Assembly (NCBI GenBank): GCA_963169665.1
Contig: CAUJET010000180.1
Location: 1-48,961, forward strand
DNA from: Actinomycetota bacterium
GTDB lineage: Bacteria > Actinomycetota > Acidimicrobiia > Acidimicrobiales > Ilumatobacteraceae
Reading direction: 5' to 3'
Length of the DNA: 48,961 bases
The notes beneath the pieces are model-generated. The model did no database searches and had not been told where the DNA came from. It was given only the letters and a program-made list of their open reading frames with translations. The position numbers and the translations under genes are program-made. Positions 16,672 through 26,164 of the stretch are shown here, piece after piece (positions within the stretch are counted from its first letter, which is position 1; each line of letters opens with the position of its first letter).

Positions 16672-18186
16672 TCAGCGCGGCGCGATCGACATCGATTCGA
16701 TGCCGAGTTCGTCGACCGGGTCGATGCCGAGCATCGGTCGGCGGATCCGGACGTACGGCAGGCTGGCGAGGTCGGGTGTCATCGTGCCCGGCGCGTCGCA
16801 CCGCACGACGTGCGCGGCCAGGGCATCGCCGCCGCCGGCCCCTCCGAAGTCGTTCATGAAGTGCTGCGTGCTCTTCACGACGAGCACGTGGCGCTGGACG
16901 GGGTCGATGCCGTGCTCGCTGAAGCAGTGCCGGCTGAAGACCTGCTGCCGGTACTCGTTCATCACGACGTCGATGCCGCCGGGTCCGCCCAGCCGGATCG
17001 CCGCTGAGCGGCCGAGCCGGAAGCGGGGCTCGCCCTTGCCGAACAGCGCCTGCTTCGCATCGCTGCGTACACAGGTGACCTCGGCGAACACGTCGAGCGG
17101 GCGGCCCGACTGCGGACCCGCCTTGCCCCCGATGCGCAGCGGGATCCGGGCGCCGTCGCCGGCGTCGTGACACAGGCGCACGGCGACGGGGTCCCACAGC
17201 AGCGCGAGTGCGACGTCACGGGCGCCGCGAGCGATCAGCTCCTCGAGCACGTAGGTCGAGTCGCTCGCCGCCCCACCGCCGGCGTTGTCCGATCGATCGG
17301 CGACCACCACCGGTCGGCCCTCGAACGCGAACGCCTCGTCGAGGGCGGTCGGCACGTCGGGGCCGCGCCACGAACGCGACCGCACGACCTCCAGGAACGC
17401 ACCGGCCAGCTCGTGCGCCATCGAGGCGGCCAGCTCGGGATCGCCATCGGTCGTGACCACCACGGACGATCCCATGTCGGGATGGTCGGAGCCCTCGAAG
17501 CCGTGGTTGACCGACACGGCCAGCACACCGGGTCGTGACTGGGCCTCGGTGAATCGTCGGACGAAGTCGAGCATCGGCGGTTCGGTCGTCGGGTAGATGC
17601 CCGGAGCTGCCAGCCGAACGCCCGCCGTGGTCGGACGGGTCGCGCCGCGGGCGATGTCGATCAACACCGGCAGCATCTCCTCGGCGCGCACGTCGTAGTC
17701 GATGTGCGGGTACTCCCGGCAGGACACGACCAGGTCGGCCTGCTCCAGCATCGCCGACGTCACGTTCGCGTGCAGGTCGAGCAGGGCACCGATCGCCGCC
17801 TGCGGGGCGAGCGTCCGGACGAGGCCGAGCAGTTCGCCCTCGCAGTCGTCGACGCCATCGGCCATCTGTGCGCCGTGCAGGCAGAGGAACACGATGTCGA
17901 CGGGCCCGGTCGCAAGTGCGTCGCGCAATCCGTCGACGACACCGTCGCGGAGCGAGGCCCAGGCCGACGCAGTGGCGGGGAGCGACGGCTGGGCGTCCGA
18001 CAGCGGCCCCGCCACGACGTCGAGTCCCATCGACGCGGCCAGCTCGCACGCCTCGCCGTAGCCGACGCCGAACGTGGCCTCGCGCGGGACCCGTCCCCAC
18101 TGCACGGTCCGGAACGACGCGAGCGAGGTCGGGATCGGGGAGAACGAACTGCTCTCGTGCTGGACGCCGGCCACGTAGACGCGCAT
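16672..18186 (-). CDS. M81 family metallopeptidase (MlrC-like)
   Basis: 504 residues from the ATG at 18186 (MRVYVAGVQHESSSFSP). The family motif near the start has QHESSSFSP, with a zinc-binding His. Further: FLCLHGAQMADGVDDCEGELL, LLDLHANVT, CREYPHIDYDVRAEEM, and the C-terminal VKSTQHFMNDFG. The first described member, MlrC, degrades linearised microcystin; most homologues probably process small peptides or peptide-like compounds. The substrate here is unknown. It is divergent from an NTF2-like gene, with 82 bases between starts. Confidence 0.9.
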   Translation of the reverse strand: MRVYVAGVQHESSSFSPIPTSLASFRTVQWGRVPREATFGVGYGEACELAASMGLDVVAGPLSDAQPSLPATASAWASLRDGVVDGLRDALATGPVDIVFLCLHGAQMADGVDDCEGELLGLVRTLAPQAAIGALLDLHANVTSAMLEQADLVVSCREYPHIDYDVRAEEMLPVLIDIARGATRPTTAGVRLAAPGIYPTTEPPMLDFVRRFTEAQSRPGVLAVSVNHGFEGSDHPDMGSSVVVTTDGDPELAASMAHELAGAFLEVVRSRSWRGPDVPTALDEAFAFEGRPVVVADRSDNAGGGAASDSTYVLEELIARGARDVALALLWDPVAVRLCHDAGDGARIPLRIGGKAGPQSGRPLDVFAEVTCVRSDAKQALFGKGEPRFRLGRSAAIRLGGPGGIDVVMNEYRQQVFSRHCFSEHGIDPVQRHVLVVKSTQHFMNDFGGAGGGDALAAHVVRCDAPGTMTPDLASLPYVRIRRPMLGIDPVDELGIESMSIAPR

Positions 18187-18268
18187 GCGGGCGATGGTAG
18201 GCGGGCTGCATGGTGCGCCCCGGGTGATGCCGTGACGCGAAGCGGTCGCCGACTGGCAGACTCGGTCG

Positions 18269-18658
18269 ATGATCGACGAGGTGCGCGCCGCCAACCAGGC
18301 CTTCTACGACGCGCACGAGACTGCGAGTTCCGAGGCGATGAGCGCGGTGTGGGAGCACTCCGATCGGGTCGTCTGCGTCCACCCGGGGTGGCCGATCCTG
18401 CGTGGGTGGCCGACGGTGCAGGAGGCGTGGCGGCAGATCTTCGCGGGCCCGCACCGCAACCAGTTCATCCTCACCAACGAGGCCGTCGCGCTGCACGGTG
18501 ACGTGGCGTGGGTGACCGTCGACGAGAACCTCGTGTCGGTCGACGGTGGCGCGACCGTGGCCGCGACGAACGTCTTCGCCCGCACCGACGGGGTCTGGTT
18601 GCTCGTGGCGCACCACGGCTCGGCGGTCGTCTACCGCATGACCTCCGACGACGACTGA
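18269..18658 (+). CDS. Nuclear transport factor 2-like (SnoaL/DUF4440 type) protein
   Basis: 129 residues. The cone fold is recognisable from the N-terminal helices (ANQAFYDAHETASSEAMSAVWEH), then VCVHPGWPILRGWPTVQEAWRQIF and a C-terminal strand pair ending GVWLLVAHHGS. Such proteins bind small hydrophobic molecules or act as ketosteroid-isomerase-like enzymes or accessory subunits. No catalytic role can be read. It converges on thpR with a 10-base gap. Confidence 0.82.
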   Translation: MIDEVRAANQAFYDAHETASSEAMSAVWEHSDRVVCVHPGWPILRGWPTVQEAWRQIFAGPHRNQFILTNEAVALHGDVAWVTVDENLVSVDGGATVAATNVFARTDGVWLLVAHHGSAVVYRMTSDDD

Positions 18659-18668
18659 CCCTCGGTCG

Positions 18669-19187
18669 TCAGGGGTCGTCAGGCGCCGGCGCGGCCGTCA
18701 CGGGCCAGGTGCCGACGGTGACGTAGTGGGCGCCCTCTGGCCGCAGGGTGCTCGCCACCAGGGCGATTTCCTCGACGTCGAACGACGTCTGCACCAGTGC
18801 TCCCACGAGGTCCGGCATCGGTGAGGCCGGTCGGACCTTGGCGAGCGTGAGGTGGCCGACGAAACGTTTCCGCGGCGGTTCGCCGATCGTCGCGGTCGTG
18901 TCCGCGACGGCGGCGGCCAGCGCATCGACACCGGCCACGGGCAGCACGAGCGATCGCTCGCCCAGCACGTCGACGCCGGGACCGAGCCGTGCGGTGCACG
19001 CCTCCAGCCGGGTGCGACCGAGTGCGTCGGCGACCTCGTCGACGTGCGCCTCGCCGACGAAGCGGAGCGTGACGTGCCAGTTCTCCGGCGGCAGGAAGCG
19101 CACGCCGCGCTGATCCTTGCGACGCAGGGCCATGAGGTCGGCGACCACCTCCTCGGGCGGCCACACGGCGATGAACAGTCGTGCCAT
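18669..19187 (-). CDS. thpR: RNA 2',3'-cyclic phosphodiesterase (ThpR)
   Basis: 172 residues from the ATG at 19187; the open frame upstream is antisense to the SDR region. Two HxT motifs define the 2H phosphoesterase family: His38 in NWHVTLRF and His112 in VGHLTLAKV. The start MARLFIAVWPPEEV is typical. It opens 2',3'-cyclic phosphates, possibly in RNA repair or turnover. It is divergent from the SDR gene by 85 bases. Confidence 0.9.
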   Translation of the reverse strand: MARLFIAVWPPEEVVADLMALRRKDQRGVRFLPPENWHVTLRFVGEAHVDEVADALGRTRLEACTARLGPGVDVLGERSLVLPVAGVDALAAAVADTTATIGEPPRKRFVGHLTLAKVRPASPMPDLVGALVQTSFDVEEIALVASTLRPEGAHYVTVGTWPVTAAPAPDDP

Positions 19188-19272
19188 GACGTCAGTGAAC
19201 CGGACCGCGACGGCGGTGGTGCATTCGGCGGGTGGACACCGTCGCCGACGTCCTCGCGTAGCGTGACCGTTC

Positions 19273-20043
19273 ATGGGACAGGAGCAACGAGTGGTCATCA
19301 CGGCGGCGGCAGGCGGCATCGGACGGGCGATCGCCGCCGCGTTCGTCGCCCAGGGATCGCAGGTGCATCTGTGCGACGTGGACGACGCCGCACTGGCGAG
19401 CGTGCGGACGGATCTGCCGGGCGTCGTGGCCACGCGGGTCGACCTGTCGGACGGGTCCGCCATCGACGACTGGCTCGCCGCAGCGATCGCAACGCTCGGC
19501 GGAGTGGACGTCCTGGTGAACAATGCCGGTACGAAGGGTCCGACGGCGTTCGTCGAGGACGTCGAGCCCGACGAGTGGCGGGATTGCCTGGCGGTGACGC
19601 TCGACTCGCACTACCGCACCGCGCGAGCGGTCTCGCCGGTGATGAAGCGGCAGGGCGCCGGGTCGATCGTGAACATGTCGTCGACCGCCGGTCAGGTGGG
19701 GTACGGCATGCGCACGCCGTACGCCGCGGCCAAGTGGGCGGTCATCGGACTCACGAAGTCGCTGGCGATCGAACTCGGCCCGCACGGTGTGCGCTGCAAC
19801 GCGATCTGTCCAGGCTCGGTGAGCGGCGACCGCATCGACCGGGTCATCACCGCCGAGGCCGACCGACGCGGTGTCTCGCCTCGCACGGTCGCCGACGAGT
19901 ACGTCGCGGGCCAGTCGATCAAGCGGTTCGCGACGGCCGAGGAGATCGCCGACCTGTGCCTGTTCCTGGCGTCGCCCGCGGCGGCGATGATCTCGGGTCA
20001 GGCGATCGCCGTCGACGGGCACAGCGAGACGTACCACCTCTGA
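19273..20043 (+). CDS. Short-chain dehydrogenase/reductase (classical SDR)
   Basis: 256 residues. The nucleotide-binding loop reads TAAAGGIG (10-17), the structural motif is NNAG (83-86), and the catalytic residues are Ser137, Tyr150 and Lys154 (YAAAK). The C-terminus ends in SGQAIAVDGHSE, usual for classical SDRs. Asp at the end of the second strand (LCDVDD) points to NAD rather than NADP. Substrate unknown; the SGDRIDRVI segment shapes the substrate pocket. Confidence 0.91.
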   Translation: MGQEQRVVITAAAGGIGRAIAAAFVAQGSQVHLCDVDDAALASVRTDLPGVVATRVDLSDGSAIDDWLAAAIATLGGVDVLVNNAGTKGPTAFVEDVEPDEWRDCLAVTLDSHYRTARAVSPVMKRQGAGSIVNMSSTAGQVGYGMRTPYAAAKWAVIGLTKSLAIELGPHGVRCNAICPGSVSGDRIDRVITAEADRRGVSPRTVADEYVAGQSIKRFATAEEIADLCLFLASPAAAMISGQAIAVDGHSETYHL

Positions 20044-20140
20044 CCCACCCGTTCGGCGGTGATGACTCGGCGACACGATGACCGCCTGACCGTCCGCCTG
20101 CCCGCCGGCTGGCCGGCTGGGCGCCGTTCGATGAGGGTTA

Positions 20141-21127
20141 TCAGGGTTCGATCGCGATCGTGACCACGAATCCGCGATGGTCGCTGCCGGGCAGTGCCAC
20201 GTCGTGGACGTCGGTCACCGACACCGCTGTGCCCACCAGCGCGTGGTCGATGCGGACGAGCGGTGGGAGCCGTCCGCCGGTCGGCCATGACCTCGACCAC
20301 CCGGCGCCCAGCACCTCGTGTGCGTCGCGCCAGCCGCGCCGCAGCACGTCGCGGAACGCCGGATGCCAACGGGTGGCGTTGAAGTCGCCGACGATCATGG
20401 TCCGAGCGCCATCGGTGTCGGGATCGGCGATGCCGCCGATGGCCCGGAGGTCGCTGCTCCACGCCTCGAGCGACACCCCATCGGTACCGGGCAGCGGATG
20501 GACCGCCACCACGCGCGTCGCCACCCCGTCGACGTCGAGCACGACGTCGACCGCCAGACCCTGGCCGAGGGGTGCGATCGTGCTGCCGACGATGGGGTAG
20601 CGGCTGTAGACCGCCACGCCGTTGCGGTCGCCCGGGGTGCGCGCGGCGACGAACGGATACCTCCTGCCGCCGTCGAGTCGTTCGAACGCGTCCTCCACGG
20701 GCGCTGAGAACTCCGTCATCGCGATCACGTCCGCATCGAGGTCGAGCAACGACTCGGCGATCTCGCTCGGTCGGTCGGTGCGGTAGTACACGTTGCCCGA
20801 GACGACCGTGAGTCGCCGGGCGTCACGGCCCGGTGTGCCGGCATCGTCGTGGTTCACCACCGGTGCCACGAGCCAGGCGAGCGCCACCAGTGCGCCGACG
20901 TTCACCATCGCCATCGCCCGCCGCCGTGCGATGAGCGCGACCACCGCCAGCGGCAGCGCCGCGCCGAGCACGAGGGGGGTGAGCGCCTGCAGCGCCCACA
21001 TCGCCGGGATCCAGGTGAACCCGAGTCCCTGGCTGGCAGCGACGAAGCCGATCGAGGCCGTGGCGATCCACCCGAGCAGCGGGAGCGACTCGACCGTGCG
21101 GGCGATCGCCGTCCGGAGCGCGGTCAC
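20141..21127 (-). CDS. Membrane-anchored EEP family phosphodiesterase (VanJ-like)
   Basis: 328 residues from a GTG at 21127 that overlaps the stop of the D-threonine aldolase-like gene in GTGA. Three hydrophobic segments (about 12-90) precede the EEP domain: VVSGNVYYRTD, ADVIAMTEFS (metal Glu present), VGDFNATRWHPAFRDVL, RIDHALV and GSDHRGFVVTI. VanJ-type proteins act on lipid-linked wall precursors outside the membrane, but the substrate is not known here. It has the same layout as the EEP gene at 118-1143 with clearly different sequence. Alternative starts within the overlap are possible. Confidence 0.83.
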   Translation of the reverse strand: MTALRTAIARTVESLPLLGWIATASIGFVAASQGLGFTWIPAMWALQALTPLVLGAALPLAVVALIARRRAMAMVNVGALVALAWLVAPVVNHDDAGTPGRDARRLTVVSGNVYYRTDRPSEIAESLLDLDADVIAMTEFSAPVEDAFERLDGGRRYPFVAARTPGDRNGVAVYSRYPIVGSTIAPLGQGLAVDVVLDVDGVATRVVAVHPLPGTDGVSLEAWSSDLRAIGGIADPDTDGARTMIVGDFNATRWHPAFRDVLRRGWRDAHEVLGAGWSRSWPTGGRLPPLVRIDHALVGTAVSVTDVHDVALPGSDHRGFVVTIAIEP

Positions 21128-22173
21128 CAGCCGCGGAGGTCGATCGGCCACCGGTCGACCACCTCGCCGTGGCGCACCAACCAGGCCTCCTCGTGGAGCG
21201 CCATCGTGGGGTCGATGTGCGCCGGCACGACAGCGATGCGATCGCCGACGGACACCGGCGTCGCCGGTGCGAACGTGACGTGTTCGTCGCTGAGGAACCA
21301 CACCGTGCCGGCCTCGGTGGTGGGGTTGCCGTGGTCCATGCCCATCGCCTTCAGTCCCACGTCGGCGACCGCATGGCGTCGACCGACCGAGACCACCGTG
21401 CCGACGACGTGGCAGGCCTGCCCGAACGGGTGACCCTGCGCGCCGTAGTGGCTGTCCATCAGCGCATAGCTGCCCGCCTGCACCTCGGTGACCCCTGGTC
21501 GCAGACGGTGGAGATGGTGCGTGCCGGTTCCACCCGAACTGACGACCTCGCCACCCACCGCTGCGTGGGCGACGAGCAGACGGTCGACCGCCTCGTCGAC
21601 CCGGCGCCGTTGGTCGTCGCGATCGTCGCTCACCATCAGGTGCCCCTCGTAGCCCATGACGCCGCGGACCTCGAGGCCCAGGGCGCTGGCGCGGTCGGCC
21701 AGCCGTCCGGCATCGTCGACGGCACAGCCGCAGCGGGGAAGACCGATGTCGACGTCGACGAGCACGGACGCCAGGCCGGCATCGGCGGCGGCCGTGACCG
21801 TTTCGATGGAGTCGACCGCGATCGTGATGCGGGCCCCCGTGTCCTCGGCGACTGCGGCCATCGCCGCGAGACGTCGCGGGTCGACGACCTCGTTGGCGAG
21901 CAGCAGATCGGTGCCGAGACCGGCCAGCGCCATCCCGATCACCTCACGGGGTGTCGCGCACGTGAACGAGGTGTGGCCGTGGGCCGCTTGCATCCGGGCG
22001 AGGGACGTGCACTTGTGCGCCTTCACGTGCGGCCTGAGCGCCGTGCCGGGATGCACGGACGCCATCGTGCGCAGATTGGCGTCGAGCACGTCGGCGTCGA
22101 TCAGCAGCGCCGGGGTGGGCAACTCGTCGAGCCGTCGGGGATGGAACGAGCCGTCGGCGGTTGGGGAGGACAT
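21124..22173 (-). CDS. D-threonine aldolase / D-serine dehydratase-like fold-type III PLP enzyme
   Basis: 349 residues. The N-terminal barrel has LPTPALLIDADVLDANL and the PLP Lys51 in RPHVKAHKC. GVMGYEGH and SSGGTGTHH are typical phosphate-binding segments. The C-terminal metal motif reads PAHIDPTMALHEE. The His-x-Asp pair matches metal binding in D-threonine aldolases; D-serine dehydratases have His-x-Cys. On that basis I favour an aldolase that cleaves D-threo or D-allo 3-hydroxy amino acids to glycine and an aldehyde. It is coupled to the EEP gene by GTGA overlap. Confidence 0.87.
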   Translation of the reverse strand: MSSPTADGSFHPRRLDELPTPALLIDADVLDANLRTMASVHPGTALRPHVKAHKCTSLARMQAAHGHTSFTCATPREVIGMALAGLGTDLLLANEVVDPRRLAAMAAVAEDTGARITIAVDSIETVTAAADAGLASVLVDVDIGLPRCGCAVDDAGRLADRASALGLEVRGVMGYEGHLMVSDDRDDQRRRVDEAVDRLLVAHAAVGGEVVSSGGTGTHHLHRLRPGVTEVQAGSYALMDSHYGAQGHPFGQACHVVGTVVSVGRRHAVADVGLKAMGMDHGNPTTEAGTVWFLSDEHVTFAPATPVSVGDRIAVVPAHIDPTMALHEEAWLVRHGEVVDRWPIDLRGW

Positions 22174-22230
22174 CGGGGCGACGATAGCCAGCCCGGCACG
22201 CTGGTCGGCTCCTGGCCGAACCAGCGCTCA

Positions 22231-22247
22231 ACCCCATGATTGGGGGT
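22231..22247 (+). promoter_or_regulatory. Hairpin covering the ribosome-binding site of the GGDEF-EAL gene
   Basis: ACCCC (22231-22235) can pair with GGGGT (22243-22247) across a 7-base loop. The G-run is the only Shine-Dalgarno-like sequence before the ATG at 22252, so folding would mask it. If translation instead begins at the TTG at 22240, the hairpin lies across the start. Effect on expression is inference. Confidence 0.35.
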
Positions 22248-22251
22248 GCCG

Positions 22252-25200
22252 ATGACACTGGTCATGGCACGGCGACGGCGGATGAGGGGCGGCTCCGTCG
22301 TCGCGCGCCTGCTGCTCGTCGCGCTCGTGCCGATGGTGGCGACCGTGTACCTCGGCTGGCGCGACATCGGACGAGAGCAACGCACCGTGGCCGCGGCCGA
22401 CGAGCTGCGCGATCTCGTCGAGTTCGAGCACCGCGTCGCCGCGACGGCCGCACCGGTGTTCATCGAGTACCTCGCCCACATCGGGCTCGCGACGATCGAC
22501 ACGATGGGCGTCGACCGATCGCTCGCGACCGAGCTCACGGGTATCGACTACGAGCAGGTGTACCGGGACAACGTGGCCGAGTTGGACCGCGTGCTCGACC
22601 AGCTCGCAGCGGTCGACGGCGACGTCGCGCTCGACGACGGACGCCTCCTCGGGGCCGAGCTCGCTCGTCTCGAGTCGGAACTCACACTGGTGCGCTCGGC
22701 GACGGAGAACCGTAGCGGTGATGCCACCGTGGTGGGCCACTTCGTCGTCGACCTCGAGTCAGTGCTGTCACGCGCGCTGCGGTCGGCGCGAAGCGTGTAC
22801 GACTCCGGCACCGTCGCGACCGATCTCAAGCGCTTCCGCGCCGAGTCGACGTCGCTGACCTGGGTGCTGCAGACCGCCGGCGACGCCGCCCAGACGCTGC
22901 TCTCGTCGGTCATCGAAGCGGGCACTCACGAACTCGCGGTGGCGCAGGCGAACGCCGCCCACGACCAGGCGGTGGCCCAGTTCGCGGGCCTGCTGCCCGA
23001 GCGGACGCGCACCACCCTCCGGCTGGTCACCCGGGCGGCTCCCGATGCCTTGCCCTTCCTCGTCAGCACGTCGGTCAGGACGTCGCGGGTCGACGGCGTC
23101 GACGGCGTCATCGCGTTCGATCCGGTGCGGGCCCGCACCGCGTCGACCTTGGTGCTCGACGAAGTCGACTACCTGGGCTACCTCGGGTCGTGGGCCGACA
23201 CCTACTACGACGACGTCACCTCCACCGTCGCCGGTCGTGCTGCCGACGCCCGCCGCTCGCTCGAGCACACGATGTTCGCGTTGTTGGCGATGGTGATCGC
23301 CGTGCTCGTCCTCGTGCTCGTGAACGCCCGCTCGATGCTGCGTCCGCTGTTGCGCCTCGGTCGGCGAGCGGCCGCGATCGGACGTGGCGAGCTCGCCCTG
23401 GACCCGCTCCCGGTGCGCGGGCCGAGCGTCCTGCGGTCGCTCACGCGGACGATGAACGCGATGCACGAGACCCTCCAGCAGGTCGATCGTCAGGCGCAGG
23501 CCCTCGCCGCTGGTCGCCTCGACGACCCGTGTCTCGACGAGCCCTCGCCGGGCCAACTCGGCGCGTCGATCAGCAGCTCCGTCGAGCGGCTCGCGAGGAC
23601 GACGGCCCAGCTGCAGGCGAGCGAGGAGCGGTCGTCGGCGATCGTCTCGTGCGCGACCGTAGCGATCTGGACCCTCGACGACCAGGGCCTCATCGCGTCG
23701 GCGAACGCGACGGCGGAACGGGTGCTCGCGCTGCCTGCCGCCGAGCAGCTCGGCCGGGGACTCGCCTCGTGGTTGCACTCCGTGCGCGGTGAGTGCGAGG
23801 TCGCCCGTGCCGACGGATCCCACGTGTGGCTCGACGTCGACCACACCGTGGTCGAGACCAGTGGAGGCCGTCTGGTGACGGTGCTCGCCGAGGACATCAC
23901 CGAGCGACGGGAGTTCGAGCGGCGGCTCGCCCACCAGGCGAGGTCGGATGCGTTGACCGGACTGCCCAACCGCTTCGCGGTGCTCGAGCGCCTGGCACAG
24001 CTCTCGGACTCCGGGCAACAGGCCTCGGTGTTGTTCATCGACGTCGACGGCTTCAAGAGCGTCAACGACTCCCGCGGCCACGCGACCGGAGACCAGGTCC
24101 TGATCGTCATCGCCAACCGTCTCCAGAGCGAGCTGCGCGCCGGGTCGATCGTCGGCCGGCTCGGTGGCGACGAGTTCGTCGTCGTGGCCACCGACCTGCC
24201 CGACGAGCACGCCGTCATGCGCCTCGGTCGCCGGCTCATCGAGCGGGTGGAGCAGCCGTACCAGTTCGACGACGCGCTGTTCGGGCTCTCGGCGAGTGTC
24301 GGCGTGGCGACGATGCTGCCGGGTGACGCGCCGCTCGACGTGATCCACCGGGCCGACGCTGCGGTGTACCACGCGAAGGATCTCGGTCGTGCCCGGGTGG
24401 AGGTGTTCGACCAGGAGTTCCAGACTCGAGTGGAACAGCGGGCGGAGATGGAGATGGCCATGCGCGAAGCCATCGGTGCGGGCGACGTGGAGATGTACCT
24501 GCAGCCGATCTTCGACCTCGAAGAGGGCCGTCCGGTGGGTGCGGAGGCCCTGGCCCGGTGGAACCGTCCCGGCACCGGGTACGTGAGCCCTGCCGAGTTC
24601 GTGGCGGTCGCCGAGAACTCCTCGCTGATCATCGACCTCACCCGATCGATGCTGTACGCCGCCTGCGAGCGCATCGCCGTGTGGAAGCGCGACGATCCAG
24701 CGTGTGCCGTGCGGTTGGCCGTCAACCTGTCGGGCCGGCACCTGATCGACGGCGACCTCATCGGCGACCTGGTCGAGGTGCTGAGCGTCACCGGCGCCGA
24801 CCCGCGGTTGCTCGAGCTCGAGCTCACCGAGACGCAGTTGCTCGCCGACCTCGAACCGGCGCGCGACGTGATGGAAACCGTGCGCGCCATGGGGATCACG
24901 GTCGCGGTCGACGACTTCGGCACCGGCTTCTCGTCGATGGCCTACCTGCGGCAGCTGTCCGTCGACGTGATCAAGGTCGACCGCAGCTTCGTGAGCGGTG
25001 CGGGCCTCGACGGTTTCGACGCCACCGCGATCGACGCGATGGTGAACTTCGGCCGGGTGCTGGGCGTGCACGTCGTCGCCGAAGGCATCGAGACCGAGGC
25101 GCAGCTCGCGTTCGTGAAGGCGCACGGGTGCTCGCGAGGGCAGGGGTTCCTGCTCGGTCGCCCGCTGCCGATCGCCGAGACCGAGGCGGTGCTGTTCGGA

Positions 25201-25329
25201 CGGCGTCCTGTCGGCGGTGACGTCGATGAACTGCACGACGAGCAGCAGGGCGACCTGCACGAGGAGGGGCCGCTGGTGCCCGCGCTCGCGCCTACAGTCG
25301 GCGCCGATGACGCTCGACCCGTCCGCTGA
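22252..25329 (+). CDS. Membrane sensor with PAS, GGDEF and EAL domains (cyclic-di-GMP turnover)
   Basis: 1025 residues from the ATG at 22252. Segment order: TM (about 17-36); extracytoplasmic helical region (~40-335); TM (338-360); HAMP (~360-415); PAS (~460-560); GGDEF (~570-730); EAL (~745-990). The cyclase motif is intact (GRLGGDEFVV, ~637), but the inhibitory RxxD site before it reads RAGS, so product inhibition is probably lost. The EAL domain also looks active: GAEALARW, ELTETQLL, VDDFGTGFSSM, IKVDRSF and AEGIET. The direction of net activity cannot be predicted. The 3' end overlaps the next gene by 23 bases. TTG at 22240 is an alternative start. Confidence 0.94.
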   Translation: MTLVMARRRRMRGGSVVARLLLVALVPMVATVYLGWRDIGREQRTVAAADELRDLVEFEHRVAATAAPVFIEYLAHIGLATIDTMGVDRSLATELTGIDYEQVYRDNVAELDRVLDQLAAVDGDVALDDGRLLGAELARLESELTLVRSATENRSGDATVVGHFVVDLESVLSRALRSARSVYDSGTVATDLKRFRAESTSLTWVLQTAGDAAQTLLSSVIEAGTHELAVAQANAAHDQAVAQFAGLLPERTRTTLRLVTRAAPDALPFLVSTSVRTSRVDGVDGVIAFDPVRARTASTLVLDEVDYLGYLGSWADTYYDDVTSTVAGRAADARRSLEHTMFALLAMVIAVLVLVLVNARSMLRPLLRLGRRAAAIGRGELALDPLPVRGPSVLRSLTRTMNAMHETLQQVDRQAQALAAGRLDDPCLDEPSPGQLGASISSSVERLARTTAQLQASEERSSAIVSCATVAIWTLDDQGLIASANATAERVLALPAAEQLGRGLASWLHSVRGECEVARADGSHVWLDVDHTVVETSGGRLVTVLAEDITERREFERRLAHQARSDALTGLPNRFAVLERLAQLSDSGQQASVLFIDVDGFKSVNDSRGHATGDQVLIVIANRLQSELRAGSIVGRLGGDEFVVVATDLPDEHAVMRLGRRLIERVEQPYQFDDALFGLSASVGVATMLPGDAPLDVIHRADAAVYHAKDLGRARVEVFDQEFQTRVEQRAEMEMAMREAIGAGDVEMYLQPIFDLEEGRPVGAEALARWNRPGTGYVSPAEFVAVAENSSLIIDLTRSMLYAACERIAVWKRDDPACAVRLAVNLSGRHLIDGDLIGDLVEVLSVTGADPRLLELELTETQLLADLEPARDVMETVRAMGITVAVDDFGTGFSSMAYLRQLSVDVIKVDRSFVSGAGLDGFDATAIDAMVNFGRVLGVHVVAEGIETEAQLAFVKAHGCSRGQGFLLGRPLPIAETEAVLFGRRPVGGDVDELHDEQQGDLHEEGPLVPALAPTVGADDARPVR

Positions 25330-26164
25330 CCCGCTCGTCGCATCGGCAGGTGCACGTCCGAAGGATGCGGTGGCGGTCTCGCGTCACCTCCTCACCACCG
25401 TCGCAGCGCTCGCCGTCGTCGGCACGATCCTCGCCCTCATGCTGACCCAGCGTCTGGGCACCACGTACCGCGACGGACTCGAGATCACCGGCGACGGCGC
25501 TCAGGTGGCGGCGCTCGGCGCGACCTCGGCCGAGGACCTCGCCACCGACCTCCTCGGACTGGTCGACTCGTCGCGCACGTCGCTCGCCGAGGCCCGTGAC
25601 CTCGTCCTCGTCGCATCCGACGTCACCGATGACCTCGGCACCGCGCTCGGCACGAACGTCGCCGACGGCGTCGCGGGTACCTCGAGCATCGCCGACAGCA
25701 TGGCCGGGTTCATCGAGGCCATCGAGCGGTTCATCCCGGGTGACAGCGACTCGCTGGCCGAGGATCTGCGGAAGTTGTCCGACGGACTCGAACCCGTCCC
25801 GGATCAGCTGCGGTCGTTGGCGAGCCAGCTCGCCGACAGCTCGATCGAGCTCGAGGTGGCAGCGGCGTCACTCGACTCGATCACCGACACGCTCGCCCAG
25901 CTCGCCGTGAGCATCCGCGAGGCCCAGGGGGCGCTCGCCGAGGTCGAGACGCTGGCGCTGGACGTGTCGGCACGGGCGACCGCGGCGCTCGACCGCTCCG
26001 ACACCGACCTGTGGCTGGTGCGCCTGCTCGTGCTCGTGCTCGGCATGGGGGTGGCCGGCGCAGCGATCGCGGGGAGCAGGGCCGTCGGTCTGTTGGCGGC
26101 CAGGGGGACGCCCGGTGCGGGCGGTGGGACTCGAACCCACACTCCTTCCGGAACAGGAACCTAA
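25307..26164 (+). CDS. Membrane protein with long coiled-coil middle, partner of the GGDEF-EAL gene
   Basis: 285 residues from the ATG at 25307, inside the end of the cyclic-di-GMP gene. One hydrophobic segment near the N-terminus (~28-46) and one near the C-terminus (~243-262) flank a ~190-residue region of heptad-like helices rich in Leu, Ala and acidic residues (SLAEDLRKLSDGLEPVPDQL). This resembles an extracytoplasmic signalling or tethering domain, perhaps an input for its neighbour. The only in-frame stop lies 49 bases inside the antisense tRNA-Leu gene, so the last 16 residues are encoded by antisense tRNA sequence. I do not recognise the family. Confidence 0.7.
   Translation: MTLDPSADPLVASAGARPKDAVAVSRHLLTTVAALAVVGTILALMLTQRLGTTYRDGLEITGDGAQVAALGATSAEDLATDLLGLVDSSRTSLAEARDLVLVASDVTDDLGTALGTNVADGVAGTSSIADSMAGFIEAIERFIPGDSDSLAEDLRKLSDGLEPVPDQLRSLASQLADSSIELEVAAASLDSITDTLAQLAVSIREAQGALAEVETLALDVSARATAALDRSDTDLWLVRLLVLVLGMGVAGAAIAGSRAVGLLAARGTPGAGGGTRTHTPSGTGT

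Noticed and set aside
26116..26164. Conserved-looking GGTRTHTP peptide at the end of the membrane protein
   Set aside because: It is simply antisense tRNA-Leu translated, a known false signal.
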